DNA of 51,334 bases, from contig CALWJW010000004.1 in assembly GCA_944381095.1 (NCBI GenBank), positions 1-51,334 of the forward strand, read 5' to 3'. The translations under genes and the position numbers were made by a program. Below, in pieces: positions 18,434-26,128 of the stretch. How positions within the stretch are numbered: the first letter of the stretch is position 1; every line of letters begins with the position of its first letter. Origin of the DNA: an uncultured Clostridia bacterium (lineage in GTDB: Bacteria > Bacillota > Clostridia > Oscillospirales > CAG-272). The notes under the pieces were generated by a model. That model searched no databases. It saw only the letters and a list, made by a program, of their open reading frames with translations, and was not told the DNA's origin.

Positions 18434-19291
18434 TCACTCACTGTCAAAAAAAGCAGTCGGTTTAAAATCGTCGCGGGATGGTGCGACAATGCTTCCGGAA
18501 AGTGTGTAATCCGCAGGGAGCTGTCTTGGTGAATACCCGGTATATTTCAGAAACACCCTGTTGAAATTCCGGACCGTGCCGAAGCCGCATTCTGCCGCAA
18601 CTTCCGTACAGGAAAATTTTTTCTGACGGTTACGGAGCATTGCAATGGCATTACTTATTCTGATACGGTTCAGATAGTCACAGAAAGTCATGCCGGATAT
18701 CTTCCTGAATATCCTCGCAAACTGTGCCTGGCTGTACCCTATTTCCGAGGCTGCCTCTGAAAATGTTATTGTTCTGAACCCGGCGTGAATTTTTGAGATA
18801 AGTTCACGGTAAACGGTAAGCTGAGATCCTTTGGCGAAATCGCCGGACGCGGGAATTCTGCCGAGAATGTCAAGAATCAGAGCTTCGGCACGGTTGCGTG
18901 CCAGATACCGGTAGAGCTGCGGTTTTTCAACGAGAATCGTACCGATCTCTTCAATAATTGCGCGGTACCTCCCATCGTCACGTACCACATCAGCCTCGGC
19001 GATCCTTTCCGCGAGCGCGTCGGCGCAAACGGAGGTATCGCATATTATTATACGGATACGGCAGTCTTTTTCCGATGAGATATAGTGGAGACAGCCCCCC
19101 GGACAGAAAAAAACGTCCCCTTCCGAGCCGTTGTAGCAGCGACTGTCAAGGACGACGGTTGCGTTACCGCTCTCTATGAGTATGATCTCGGTTTCAAAAT
19201 GCCAGTGCAGCAGATTTTTAAGTCCGGTATAGCGGCAGAACCATACGCTTTCGCCGTTTTCAAAAAATCTTTTTTCATAGTTTGATAACAT
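18434..19291 (-). CDS. AraC-family transcriptional regulator
   Basis: This 285-residue protein has an N-terminal cupin-like sugar-sensing region (HWHFETEIILIESGNATVVL, about residues 29-48, then DVFFCPGG). The C-terminal double helix-turn-helix includes ASEIGYSQAQFARIFRKISG and CGFGTVRNFNRVFLKYTGYS. It lies divergent to the kinase-araA-araD genes with 264 bases between, the usual place for a local regulator, so it probably controls that cluster and perhaps fucU. The AraC family name does not prove that the ligand is arabinose; in Firmicutes the usual arabinose regulator is the GntR/LacI hybrid AraR. Confidence 0.9.
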   Translation of the reverse strand: MLSNYEKRFFENGESVWFCRYTGLKNLLHWHFETEIILIESGNATVVLDSRCYNGSEGDVFFCPGGCLHYISSEKDCRIRIIICDTSVCADALAERIAEADVVRDDGRYRAIIEEIGTILVEKPQLYRYLARNRAEALILDILGRIPASGDFAKGSQLTVYRELISKIHAGFRTITFSEAASEIGYSQAQFARIFRKISGMTFCDYLNRIRISNAIAMLRNRQKKFSCTEVAAECGFGTVRNFNRVFLKYTGYSPRQLPADYTLSGSIVAPSRDDFKPTAFFDSE

Positions 19292-19333
19292 TGTTCCGAC
19301 TCCGTGACAGTATTCTACTGTATTTTAGCATAT

Positions 19334-19361
19334 ATGATAAAAAATGTCCATACACTGACAA
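19334..19361 (-). promoter_or_regulatory. Possible promoter of the AraC-type regulator
   Basis: On the minus strand TTGTCA (complement of 19356-19361) is 16 bases from TATCAT (complement of 19334-19339). The match is moderate. It sits back to back with the kinase promoter at 19370. Confidence 0.4.
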
Positions 19362-19369
19362 AATATTTC

Positions 19370-19397
19370 TTGAAAAATCCTCCGGAATATTTATAAT
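19370..19397 (+). promoter_or_regulatory. Promoter of the arabinose kinase gene
   Basis: TTGAAA at 19370-19375 and TATAAT at 19392-19397, 16-base spacer. No clear catabolite (cre) or AraR-type operator palindrome was seen around it. Confidence 0.7.
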
Positions 19398-19555
19398 GAA
19401 ATCAGCACAGCTGATATTTGCGACGGTCAACCGGCGGCAGCAGGTATAAGCGTTATAAAGACCGGTTTACGTACAAATGAAACAGGTCTGAAAACCAAAC
19501 CGGACCGAAGTTGAAATAAAAAATAAGATACAAAGCGGAAAAGAAAGGAGAACAA

Positions 19556-21136
19556 ATGAACGAAACGGCAAGTGAAATAGCGGGCGGCAGAACATTCCTG
19601 GGAATAGAAGCGGGTTCCACCAGAATAAAAGCGGTGCTGACAGACAGCAGTTACCGTGTTATCGCGACTGCGTCGGCAGTCAGGGAAAACAAATTTGAAA
19701 ACGGCTACTGGACTTACGACATAAGCGATATCTTTTCGGGGCTCAAAGAATGTTATCTTGCGCTGAAAAAGTCGGTAAAGGAAAAAACCGGTGAAACGAT
19801 ACGCAAGCTTGCGGGAATAGGCGTCTCGGGAATGATGCACGGCTACATTGCGACAGATGATGACGGCAACCTGCTTGTGCCGTTCAGGACATGGAGAAAT
19901 ACCGTAACGGGCGCCGAAGCGGATGAGCTTACCTTACTTTTCGGGGTAAATATCCCACAGCGTTGGAGCATAGCCCACCTTTACAGAGCGATAAGGCTGA
20001 AAGAGGAACATATCCGCCGGATAAAACACATTTACACACTTTCGGGTTACATACACAGCAGATTAACCGGAAAAAACATACTCGGTATAGGTGATGCAAG
20101 CGGTATGTTTCCGGTCGGCGAAAGTGATTATGACAAAACAATGACGGAAAAATTTAACCGTATACTTGAAAAAGAAAACCTTCCGTACCGACTTGAAGAC
20201 ATCCTTCCGATAGTGGCTTTGGCAGGTCAGCCTGCCGGATATCTCAGTCATGAAGGCTCCGTCCTGCTTGACAGTGAAGGGGATCTTGAAGCCGGCATAC
20301 CGTTTTGTCCTCCGGAGGGCGACGCCGGAACCGGAATGGTGGCGACAAACAGCGTCAGACCGGAAACCGGAAACGTATCAGCGGGAACTTCGGTCTTTGC
20401 CATGATAGTGCTGAAAGAGAAAATGAAAAATCTGCTCCGCGAGATAGATATAGTTTCAACGCCGGACGGAAAACCCTGCGCAATGGTGCACTGCAACAAC
20501 TGTACGACGGATATCAACGCCTACGCAGGTATTTTTCTTTCATTTGCGAAAGCCGCGGGAATTAAAACAGATCTCGGCGGAATATTCAGTCTGCTTTTCA
20601 GGCTTGCAGACGAGGGAAAACCGGACTGCTCCGGGCTGTGCTCGGTCGGTTACCATTCGGGAGAGCACATAACCGGAATAACGAGAGGAGTTCCTATATT
20701 TGCCGGAAATCCGGAAATACAGCCTGACGTAAGAGATTTTATTAGATCTCTGCTCTATTCCGCCGTTGCTACCCTCAGGATCGGAATGCAGCTGTTGAAG
20801 GAGAAGGAAAAGATAAACGTCACAAGGCTTCTGGGACACGGGGGTTATTTCAGAGAGAAGGGTGTCGGACAGAAAATACTGGCGTCGGCGCTTCGCACGA
20901 GCGTTGCCGTAACTGAAACTGCCTCAGAGGGCGGGGCGTACGGTATGGCTCTGCTTGCCGCGTTTATGGCCGAAAAAGACACCGGGCTTTCGGACTTTCT
21001 CGACGGAAAGGTCTTTCGTAATGTTCCGGTCAGTGTGACCGAGCCGGACGAGACCTGTGCCGAGGGGTTTGACAGATACGCGGAAAAATACGAATTGCTT
21101 CTAAGAGCGGAAAGAGTCATTCAGGCGCAGGATTAA
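19556..21136 (+). CDS. FGGY-family sugar kinase, probable ribulokinase
   Basis: FGGY kinases phosphorylate sugars with ATP. The N-terminal lobe starts FLGIEAGSTRIKAVL (near residues 15-29) with GVSGMMHGYIA at about 91. The C-terminal lobe has GDAGTGM with the probable catalytic Asp256, then NVSAGTSVFAMI and GHGGYFREKGVGQKILA. It is 526 residues long. It does not resemble the classical E. coli AraB in its substrate segments (PFRTWRNT, RWSIAHLY) but belongs to a xylulokinase-like branch I associate with Clostridia. With araA and araD downstream and no other kinase in the cluster, phosphorylation of L-ribulose is the best assignment, by context. AAAGGAG precedes the ATG. Confidence 0.82.
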   Translation: MNETASEIAGGRTFLGIEAGSTRIKAVLTDSSYRVIATASAVRENKFENGYWTYDISDIFSGLKECYLALKKSVKEKTGETIRKLAGIGVSGMMHGYIATDDDGNLLVPFRTWRNTVTGAEADELTLLFGVNIPQRWSIAHLYRAIRLKEEHIRRIKHIYTLSGYIHSRLTGKNILGIGDASGMFPVGESDYDKTMTEKFNRILEKENLPYRLEDILPIVALAGQPAGYLSHEGSVLLDSEGDLEAGIPFCPPEGDAGTGMVATNSVRPETGNVSAGTSVFAMIVLKEKMKNLLREIDIVSTPDGKPCAMVHCNNCTTDINAYAGIFLSFAKAAGIKTDLGGIFSLLFRLADEGKPDCSGLCSVGYHSGEHITGITRGVPIFAGNPEIQPDVRDFIRSLLYSAVATLRIGMQLLKEKEKINVTRLLGHGGYFREKGVGQKILASALRTSVAVTETASEGGAYGMALLAAFMAEKDTGLSDFLDGKVFRNVPVSVTEPDETCAEGFDRYAEKYELLLRAERVIQAQD

Positions 21137-21213
21137 CCGCTCCTGCAACAGCAGAAATGACCTTGCTGTCCGGTTTTACAGCCGCCTTTTGACATAATCG
21201 AGACCGGTTATTC

Positions 21214-21550
21214 GATTTTGTAAAATAAGCGATACTGAGGTAATTTTGATTTTGTAACCGCAAGCAGGACCGAGGTTATTCTGATTTTGTAACCGTAAGC
21301 AAGACCGAGGTAATTTTGATTTTGTAACCGTAAGCAAGACCGAGGTTATTTTGATTTTGTAACCGTAAGCGAGACCGGTCATTCGATTTTGTAAAATAAG
21401 CGATACTGAGGTAATTTTGATTTTGTAACCGTAAGCAAGACCGAGGGTGTTCGATTTTGTTACCGCAAGCAGGACCGAGGTTATTCTGATTTTGTAACCG
21501 TAAGCAAAGCCGGTTATTCGATTTTGTAACTGCAATAAGACCGAGGGTGT
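21214..21550. repeat. About ten head-to-tail ~35-bp repeats
   Basis: GATTTTGTAACCGTAAGCAAGACCGAGGT-type units start at 21214, 21248, 21283, 21318, 21353, 21385, 21419, 21453, 21488 and 21520, with spacing 32-35. Two units (21214 and 21385) share the variant TAAAATAAGCGATACTGAG, so a block of five units (171 bp) appears duplicated. Units are contiguous with no unique spacers. The minus-strand frame of 119 codons across it (repeating GYKIKITSV) has no support as a gene. Confidence 0.9.
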
Positions 21551-21765
21551 CCTGTTTTTTGACAGCCTGACCGACGCCGGTCAGATTTAAAACGACAAAA
21601 TATGTGATGAAGCCGATCCCGTCAAAGTAAGCTCAAAAATCGCTTTGACAATGTCCGGCGTATTACACACTGCGCTGCGGATGCCGGGACAGGAAATACC
21701 GAGCATTGCAAAGTATGAAATTTATCGCACATCAACTACAAAGAAAAGAAAGAGGGGGAAAAACA
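21551..21765. other. Leader region of araA
   Basis: A 7-bp hairpin CTGACCG-ACGC-CGGTCAG lies at 21567-21584. A TTGACA at 21645-21650 has no good -10 at the proper distance. araA may therefore depend on transcription from the kinase promoter through the repeat array, or on a non-consensus promoter. Confidence 0.35.
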
Positions 21766-23229
21766 ATGAAATTCTGGCTTGTAACCGGAAGTCAGCATCT
21801 TTACGGCAAGGAAACACTTGATAAAGTTGCGGAAAACGTGAAGATAATGACCGAAAAAATGAATCAGAGCGGGATAATGCAATATCCGATAGTACCGGCA
21901 GGAGTTGTAACCACTCCTGCGGAAATCACCGATGTGATGACAAGGGCAAATAACGACACCGAATGCGGCGGAGTAATAACCTTCATGCATACCTTTTCGC
22001 CGTCAAAAATGTGGATAGACGGACTTATGAAACTGCAAAAGCCCTACTGCCATTTCCACACACAGTTCGGCAGGGAAATACCGTTTGACACGATAGATAT
22101 GGATTTCATGAATCTGTATCAGTCTGCACACGGAGACCGAGAACACGGTTACATAGGAGCAAGGCTCCGTATGCCGCGAAAAGTTGTCGTGGGTTACTGG
22201 CAGGACAAAGAGGTGCAGCAGGAGCTTGCCGGGTTTATGGCAGCGGCGGCAGGTTACCGGGCTTCAAGGAAAATGAAAGTCGCGAGATTCGGCGATAACA
22301 TGAGATATGTTGCGGTCACCGAGGGTGACAAGGTCCAGGCGCAGATAGCTTACGGATGGGACGTAAGCTATTATCCGCTCGGCGATTTGTGCAAAGAAAT
22401 GGAAGGCGTGACCGATGCGGATGTCGACCGGCGGTTCGATGAGGTCACGTCAGTGTACACTCTGGCGACCGACAACATCGAAAGCGTAAAATACCAGCTT
22501 AAAACAGAGATAGCTCTACGCCGTTTTCTTGAACGCGGAAATTTCGGGGCGTTCACAACAGATTTTGAGGATCTGTACGGACTGCGTCAGCTTCCCGGAC
22601 TTGCCTGTCAGCTGCTTATGGCAGACGGCTACGGCTTTGCCGGTGAGGGTGACTGGAAAACCGCGGCGCTGACCGGAATAGTCAAGTCGATGTCTGTGGG
22701 AAGAAAAGGCGGAACGGCATTTATGGAGGACTATACTTACCATATGCCGGAAAGCGGCGCTATGGTTCTCGGCGCCCATATGCTTGAAGTCTGTCCGTCT
22801 ATCGCGGCGACGAAACCCGAAATCAAGGTTTGCCCCCTCGGTATCGGAGGAAAGGAGCCTCCCGCAAGGCTTATTTTCGACGGCAGCGAGGGAGAAGCCG
22901 TGTGTGTTTCCCTGATAGATATTGGAGGCAGGATGAGGATGATAACACAGGACGTGATATGTCAGGCGCCTATCCGCAAAATGCCGAACCTACCGGTCGC
23001 CTCGGTAATGTGGAAGCCTCTCCCGGATCTCCGGACGGCGGCAAAAGCGTGGATACTTGCCGGAGGCGCACATCATACTGTTCTCAGTTTTGCCGTCAAC
23101 GCCGGAATAATGTCGGATTTTGCCGAAATGACCGGCACCGAGATAATACGCATAGGTGAAAATACAGACATAGACGAGCTGAAAAAAGAACTCAGGTGGA
23201 ATGACATTTATTACCGCCTGAAAAACTGA
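21766..23229 (+). CDS. araA: L-arabinose isomerase
   Basis: It interconverts L-arabinose and L-ribulose, using Mn2+. The protein starts FWLVTGSQHLYGKETLDKV, contains HTFSPSKMWIDG and FHTQFGREIPFDTIDMDFMNL, GEGDWKTAALTGI, MEDYTYHMP, LGAHMLEVCPSI and AGGAHHTVLS, matching the conserved segments carrying the metal ligands (Glu, Glu, His, His). The frame is open from 21706, but AGAGGGGG places the start at the ATG at 21766 and the family start aligns there, giving 487 residues. The long gap from the kinase holds the 35-bp array. Confidence 0.96.
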   Translation: MKFWLVTGSQHLYGKETLDKVAENVKIMTEKMNQSGIMQYPIVPAGVVTTPAEITDVMTRANNDTECGGVITFMHTFSPSKMWIDGLMKLQKPYCHFHTQFGREIPFDTIDMDFMNLYQSAHGDREHGYIGARLRMPRKVVVGYWQDKEVQQELAGFMAAAAGYRASRKMKVARFGDNMRYVAVTEGDKVQAQIAYGWDVSYYPLGDLCKEMEGVTDADVDRRFDEVTSVYTLATDNIESVKYQLKTEIALRRFLERGNFGAFTTDFEDLYGLRQLPGLACQLLMADGYGFAGEGDWKTAALTGIVKSMSVGRKGGTAFMEDYTYHMPESGAMVLGAHMLEVCPSIAATKPEIKVCPLGIGGKEPPARLIFDGSEGEAVCVSLIDIGGRMRMITQDVICQAPIRKMPNLPVASVMWKPLPDLRTAAKAWILAGGAHHTVLSFAVNAGIMSDFAEMTGTEIIRIGENTDIDELKKELRWNDIYYRLKN

Positions 23230-23260
23230 TACCGGGTCCGCGGACACGGCTCCTGTTATA

Positions 23261-23403
23261 CCGTAAATTCCGGTGTTACCGGAGTCCGTGATTCCGTAAT
23301 GCCCGGAGACCCCGGAGTCTGCGGCGCCGTAAAACCCGGTGTTGCCGTTAAGCCCTGAATGCTGCAATGTCCGGTGACGCTGTAAAGCCGGATGACACCG
23401 TAA
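23261..23403. repeat. GC-rich degenerate short repeats between araA and araD
   Basis: CCGTAA or close variants recur at 23261, 23294, 23327, 23345, 23362, 23380 and 23398, with spacings of 33, 33, 18, 17, 18 and 18. CCGGTG/CCGGAG blocks sit between them. The sequence is clearly periodic but diverged. Minus-strand frames read as Pro/Gly/Thr-rich collagen-like peptides, a by-product of the repeat. Confidence 0.6.
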
Positions 23404-23466
23404 AGTTTCCCGTCAGCACGGCGGAAAAACCTTACCGGCAAGAAAAAAACTATGGAGTGTGATGAG

Positions 23467-24159
23467 ATGTTTGAAAAACTTAAAGAAGAAGTATGCGAAA
23501 AAAATCTGATGCTTGCAAAAACCGGACTTATAACGCTTACATTCGGTAATTTGTCGGTATATGACCGTGAGGCGGGCGTCGTGGCGATAAAACCGTCCGG
23601 AGTCGGCTACGACGAGCTTACCCCGGATAAGATCCCGGTCATGAGTATCGACGGAAGTGTTGTCGAAGGAAACTACCGGCCGTCGTCGGATACCGAGACG
23701 CATCTGGAAATTTACAGAAATTTCCGTTCGGCATGCAGCGTTATACATACCCATTCGGAATTTGCGACGGCGTTTGCTCAGGCAAGGCGTGAAATACCGG
23801 CGTACGGCACAACTCACGGCGATTATTTTTACGGAGCAATACCTTGCACGAGGGAAATGACTGGCGCCGAGACGGAGTCGGATTACGAAAAAAATACCGG
23901 AAAGGTGATAGTCGAAACTTTTGCAGAGAAGGACGAATCAGCGGTTCCGGGTGTGCTTGTCTGCTCGCACGGACCGTTTGTATGGGGAAAAAACTCAAAT
24001 GAAGCGTTAACGCACGCCGTAGTTTTGGAGCAGGTGGCGAAAATGGCATTCTACACGGAATTTCTCGGAAACAGGGAGACTATGAGCAGGCATCTTCTTG
24101 ACAGACATTTTTTCAGAAAACACGGCAAAAATGCCTATTACGGTCAGAAAAATACCTGA
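23467..24159 (+). CDS. araD: L-ribulose-5-phosphate 4-epimerase
   Basis: It turns L-ribulose 5-phosphate into D-xylulose 5-phosphate, feeding the pentose phosphate pathway. This zinc class II aldolase-fold enzyme shows TLTFGNLSVYD (near residues 26-36), IKPSGVGYDEL, SSDTETHLEIY, VIHTHSEFATAFAQA (zinc histidines), GTTHGDYFYGAIPC and the C-terminal HGPFVWGKN. An in-frame ATG lies at 23452, but GGAG at 23454-23457 is well placed for the ATG at 23467, which matches the family start (230 residues). It completes the kinase-araA-araD pathway. Confidence 0.93.
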   Translation: MFEKLKEEVCEKNLMLAKTGLITLTFGNLSVYDREAGVVAIKPSGVGYDELTPDKIPVMSIDGSVVEGNYRPSSDTETHLEIYRNFRSACSVIHTHSEFATAFAQARREIPAYGTTHGDYFYGAIPCTREMTGAETESDYEKNTGKVIVETFAEKDESAVPGVLVCSHGPFVWGKNSNEALTHAVVLEQVAKMAFYTEFLGNRETMSRHLLDRHFFRKHGKNAYYGQKNT

Positions 24160-24524
24160 AACCGTGTAACCCGTATCATGCAAAACGGTTAATACGTCCG
24201 GAAATGTCGACCGGAAAATATTTTTTCCGGTTTCCGCTGACTCTGTTTTTTGTAGGACAGGCTGAGAAGAGTATGATTTCCCGTTTGTTTCTGCTGTCTG
24301 AGCTGAGTGACGGGGCTGATCTGATTCCTGTGGAGCTAAGATGTTTACGGCGGGAATGCCTGCGCCGGACAGGAACATGGCGGCGACGACAGTAAACCGT
24401 CGCCGCAGTCAGACGGAATTATTTCCTTCTGACATGAAAAACCGGCATGCAGGATAACTTTCCGGTTTGTCTTTCATATTTTCATCGGTCAGACAGTCGA
24501 CTTTCGGTTATTTTACAAAATCTG
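24160..24524. other. Gap with several stable hairpins downstream of araD
   Basis: There is no credible ORF. Hairpins are ACCGGAAAA-TATT-TTTTCCGGT (24210-24231, perhaps an end signal for araD), GCGGCGACG-9 nt-CGTCGCCGC (24380-24406), GTCAGA(c)GGAA-TTAT-TTCC(t)TCTGAC (24408-24433) and AAACCGG/CCGGTTT (24439-24468). Six of the nine loop bases of the second hairpin (GTAAAC, 24392-24397) are complementary to GTTTAC at 24343-24348, a possible pseudoknot. Confidence 0.45.
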
Positions 24525-24553
24525 TTGACACAGGGACAAAAAAATGATAGAAT
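24525..24553 (+). promoter_or_regulatory. Promoter of thyX
   Basis: TTGACA at 24525-24530, 17-base spacer, TAGAAT at 24548-24553. It lies about 42 bases before the thyX ATG. Confidence 0.8.
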
Positions 24554-24594
24554 GGAACGCGGACAAGTAAGGAAGTAAACGGAAGGGATCTGTT

Positions 24595-25353
24595 ATGAAG
24601 GTAGAACTGTTAGCATATACACCCGATGCGGATAAACTGGTGGCTGCCGCCGCCAAGCTCTGTTACGCCAAAAGCGACATAGAGACTCTTATGAATAAAC
24701 TGACGCCCGAAAAAGTGGAAAATTTTCTTGCCATGCTCTCCGATCTCGGACATGAGAGCCCGGTAGAACACGCCTCATTCACATTCGGGATAGAAGGTGT
24801 TTCAAGGGCACTGCTGGCACAGATCACCAGACACAGAATAGCGTCGTTTTCTGTCCAGAGCCAGAGATATGTCGACAAAAGCGGGTTCGATTACATAATC
24901 CCTCCTGCGATCGGCGATGATCCCGAGGCGCTTGAAGAATTTGAAGCCGCTATGCGCGAGGATGCGGCGCATTACAAGGCTCTGAAAGAGATTCTTATGA
25001 AGAATCATGCCCGTAAGCTGATAAAAGAAGGTTTACCCGAAAGCGAAGCGATGAAGGTTGCCGAAAAAGCGGCAAACGAAGATGCCAGATTTGTTCTTCC
25101 GAATGCCTGCGACACAAGAATGATACTGACTATGAATGTAAGATCTTTGCGTAACTTTTTCAGACTTCGCTGCTGTCAGAGAGCTCAGTGGGAAATAAGA
25201 GAGCTGGCAACGGAAATGCTCAGGCTCTGCAAAGGAGTCGCGCCGTTGCTGTTTTCCGGAGCCGGTCCGGGATGCGTGTCCGGAAAGTGCACCGAGGGGG
25301 CGTTCAGCTGCGGAAAAGCAAAAGAGATAAGGGAAAAATTTGCAAGCTTATGA
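24595..25353 (+). CDS. thyX: Flavin-dependent thymidylate synthase
   Basis: It methylates dUMP to dTMP using methylene-tetrahydrofolate, with FAD and NADPH as reductant. The diagnostic RHRxxSxxxxSxRY motif is present as RHRIASFSVQSQRY (residues 79-92). SPVEHASFTFGIEG precedes it and FRLRCCQRAQWEIRELA near the C terminus carries the conserved Arg of the dUMP site. The 252 residues and GGAAGG before the ATG are normal. It has its own promoter and is followed by a nucleotidase gene acting on deoxynucleoside monophosphates. Confidence 0.95.
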   Translation: MKVELLAYTPDADKLVAAAAKLCYAKSDIETLMNKLTPEKVENFLAMLSDLGHESPVEHASFTFGIEGVSRALLAQITRHRIASFSVQSQRYVDKSGFDYIIPPAIGDDPEALEEFEAAMREDAAHYKALKEILMKNHARKLIKEGLPESEAMKVAEKAANEDARFVLPNACDTRMILTMNVRSLRNFFRLRCCQRAQWEIRELATEMLRLCKGVAPLLFSGAGPGCVSGKCTEGAFSCGKAKEIREKFASL

Positions 25354-25475
25354 AGCCGTTGTGCGGACGGCGGAACTGCCGGCTCCGGTTTCTGACCGTG
25401 AGCCGGGAATCTGACTGTCACTTCTTTGCGATTTAATTACACCGCGAAGTCGCGGAAATATGCGGAGGTCTGGAT

Positions 25476-26081
25476 TTGAATTCGGAAAAAAACGGTACAA
25501 GCGCTTTTTTTGCGCTGGTGCTACGGCAGAAATATATTACACGGTGGGGGCTGATGAGAAATGCAATGCCTGAAAATCTGGCACAGCATTCTTCGGAGTG
25601 CGCCATTATTGCTCATGCTCTTGCGACAGTGGGAAACCGTGTTTTCGGCAAAAATTACGATGTCGGGAAGATAACCGTCATGGCGCTTTTTCACGACGTG
25701 CCGGAGGTTTTTACGGGTGATATGCCTACCCCGGTCAAGTATGCAAATGAGACGATAAGACGTCAGTTCGGTGAAATAGAAAGACAGAGCACGCAGGGGC
25801 TTCTGGATAAACTTCCGGATATTCTGAAACCGGATTACGGAAGTATTTTCGCCGCTATGGAGACAGACCGGGAAAGTGAAAGAATCCTGAAAGCGGCGGA
25901 CAGACTTTGCGCTTACATCAAGTGCCTCGAAGAGGAAAAGTACGGCAACAGCGAGTTCAGAAGCGCAAAAGAAACCATAAAAAAGAAGATAGACGAGTCC
26001 GGCTGTGAGGAGTCGGAATACTTTATCAGACATTTTCTGCCGGCGTTCGGCATGACTCTTGACGAACAGCAGAAACTTTAA
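25476..26081 (+). CDS. 5'-Deoxynucleotidase of the YfbR family (HD domain)
   Basis: YfbR-type enzymes remove phosphate from deoxyribonucleoside 5'-monophosphates. The 201-residue protein follows the E. coli YfbR pattern throughout: FFALVLRQKYITRWGLMRN at the start, ENLAQHSSECAIIAHAL (metal His), FHDVPEVFTGDMPTPVKY with His73-Asp74, and AADRLCAYIKCLEE. The start is a TTG at 25476 with GGAGG at 25464-25468. Later ATGs would remove the conserved N-terminal helix. It lies 122 bases after thyX and may share its promoter, joining dTMP synthesis with dNMP turnover. Confidence 0.9.
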   Translation: MNSEKNGTSAFFALVLRQKYITRWGLMRNAMPENLAQHSSECAIIAHALATVGNRVFGKNYDVGKITVMALFHDVPEVFTGDMPTPVKYANETIRRQFGEIERQSTQGLLDKLPDILKPDYGSIFAAMETDRESERILKAADRLCAYIKCLEEEKYGNSEFRSAKETIKKKIDESGCEESEYFIRHFLPAFGMTLDEQQKL

Positions 26082-26128
26082 GTTACGGCAGTGCAGTCAT
26101 ATTTTTTAAGCGGAAAAGGGGCAGAGTT

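Noticed and set aside
18434..19291. Calling the regulator AraC of the arabinose operon
   Set aside because: Family membership and position support local control, but ligand and targets cannot be read from sequence, so no gene symbol was given.
21176..21535. Minus-strand 119-codon frame with GYKIKITSV repeats
   Set aside because: It is a direct translation of the 35-bp array, with no ribosome site and no match to a repeat-protein family I know.
21214..21550. Regular ~35-bp repeats that could suggest a CRISPR array
   Set aside because: The repeats are joined head to tail without unique spacers, units vary, and no cas gene is in the window.
23256..23441. Minus-strand collagen-like peptide
   Set aside because: It results from the GC-rich periodic DNA. 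Another minus frame over the same bases looks equally repetitive.
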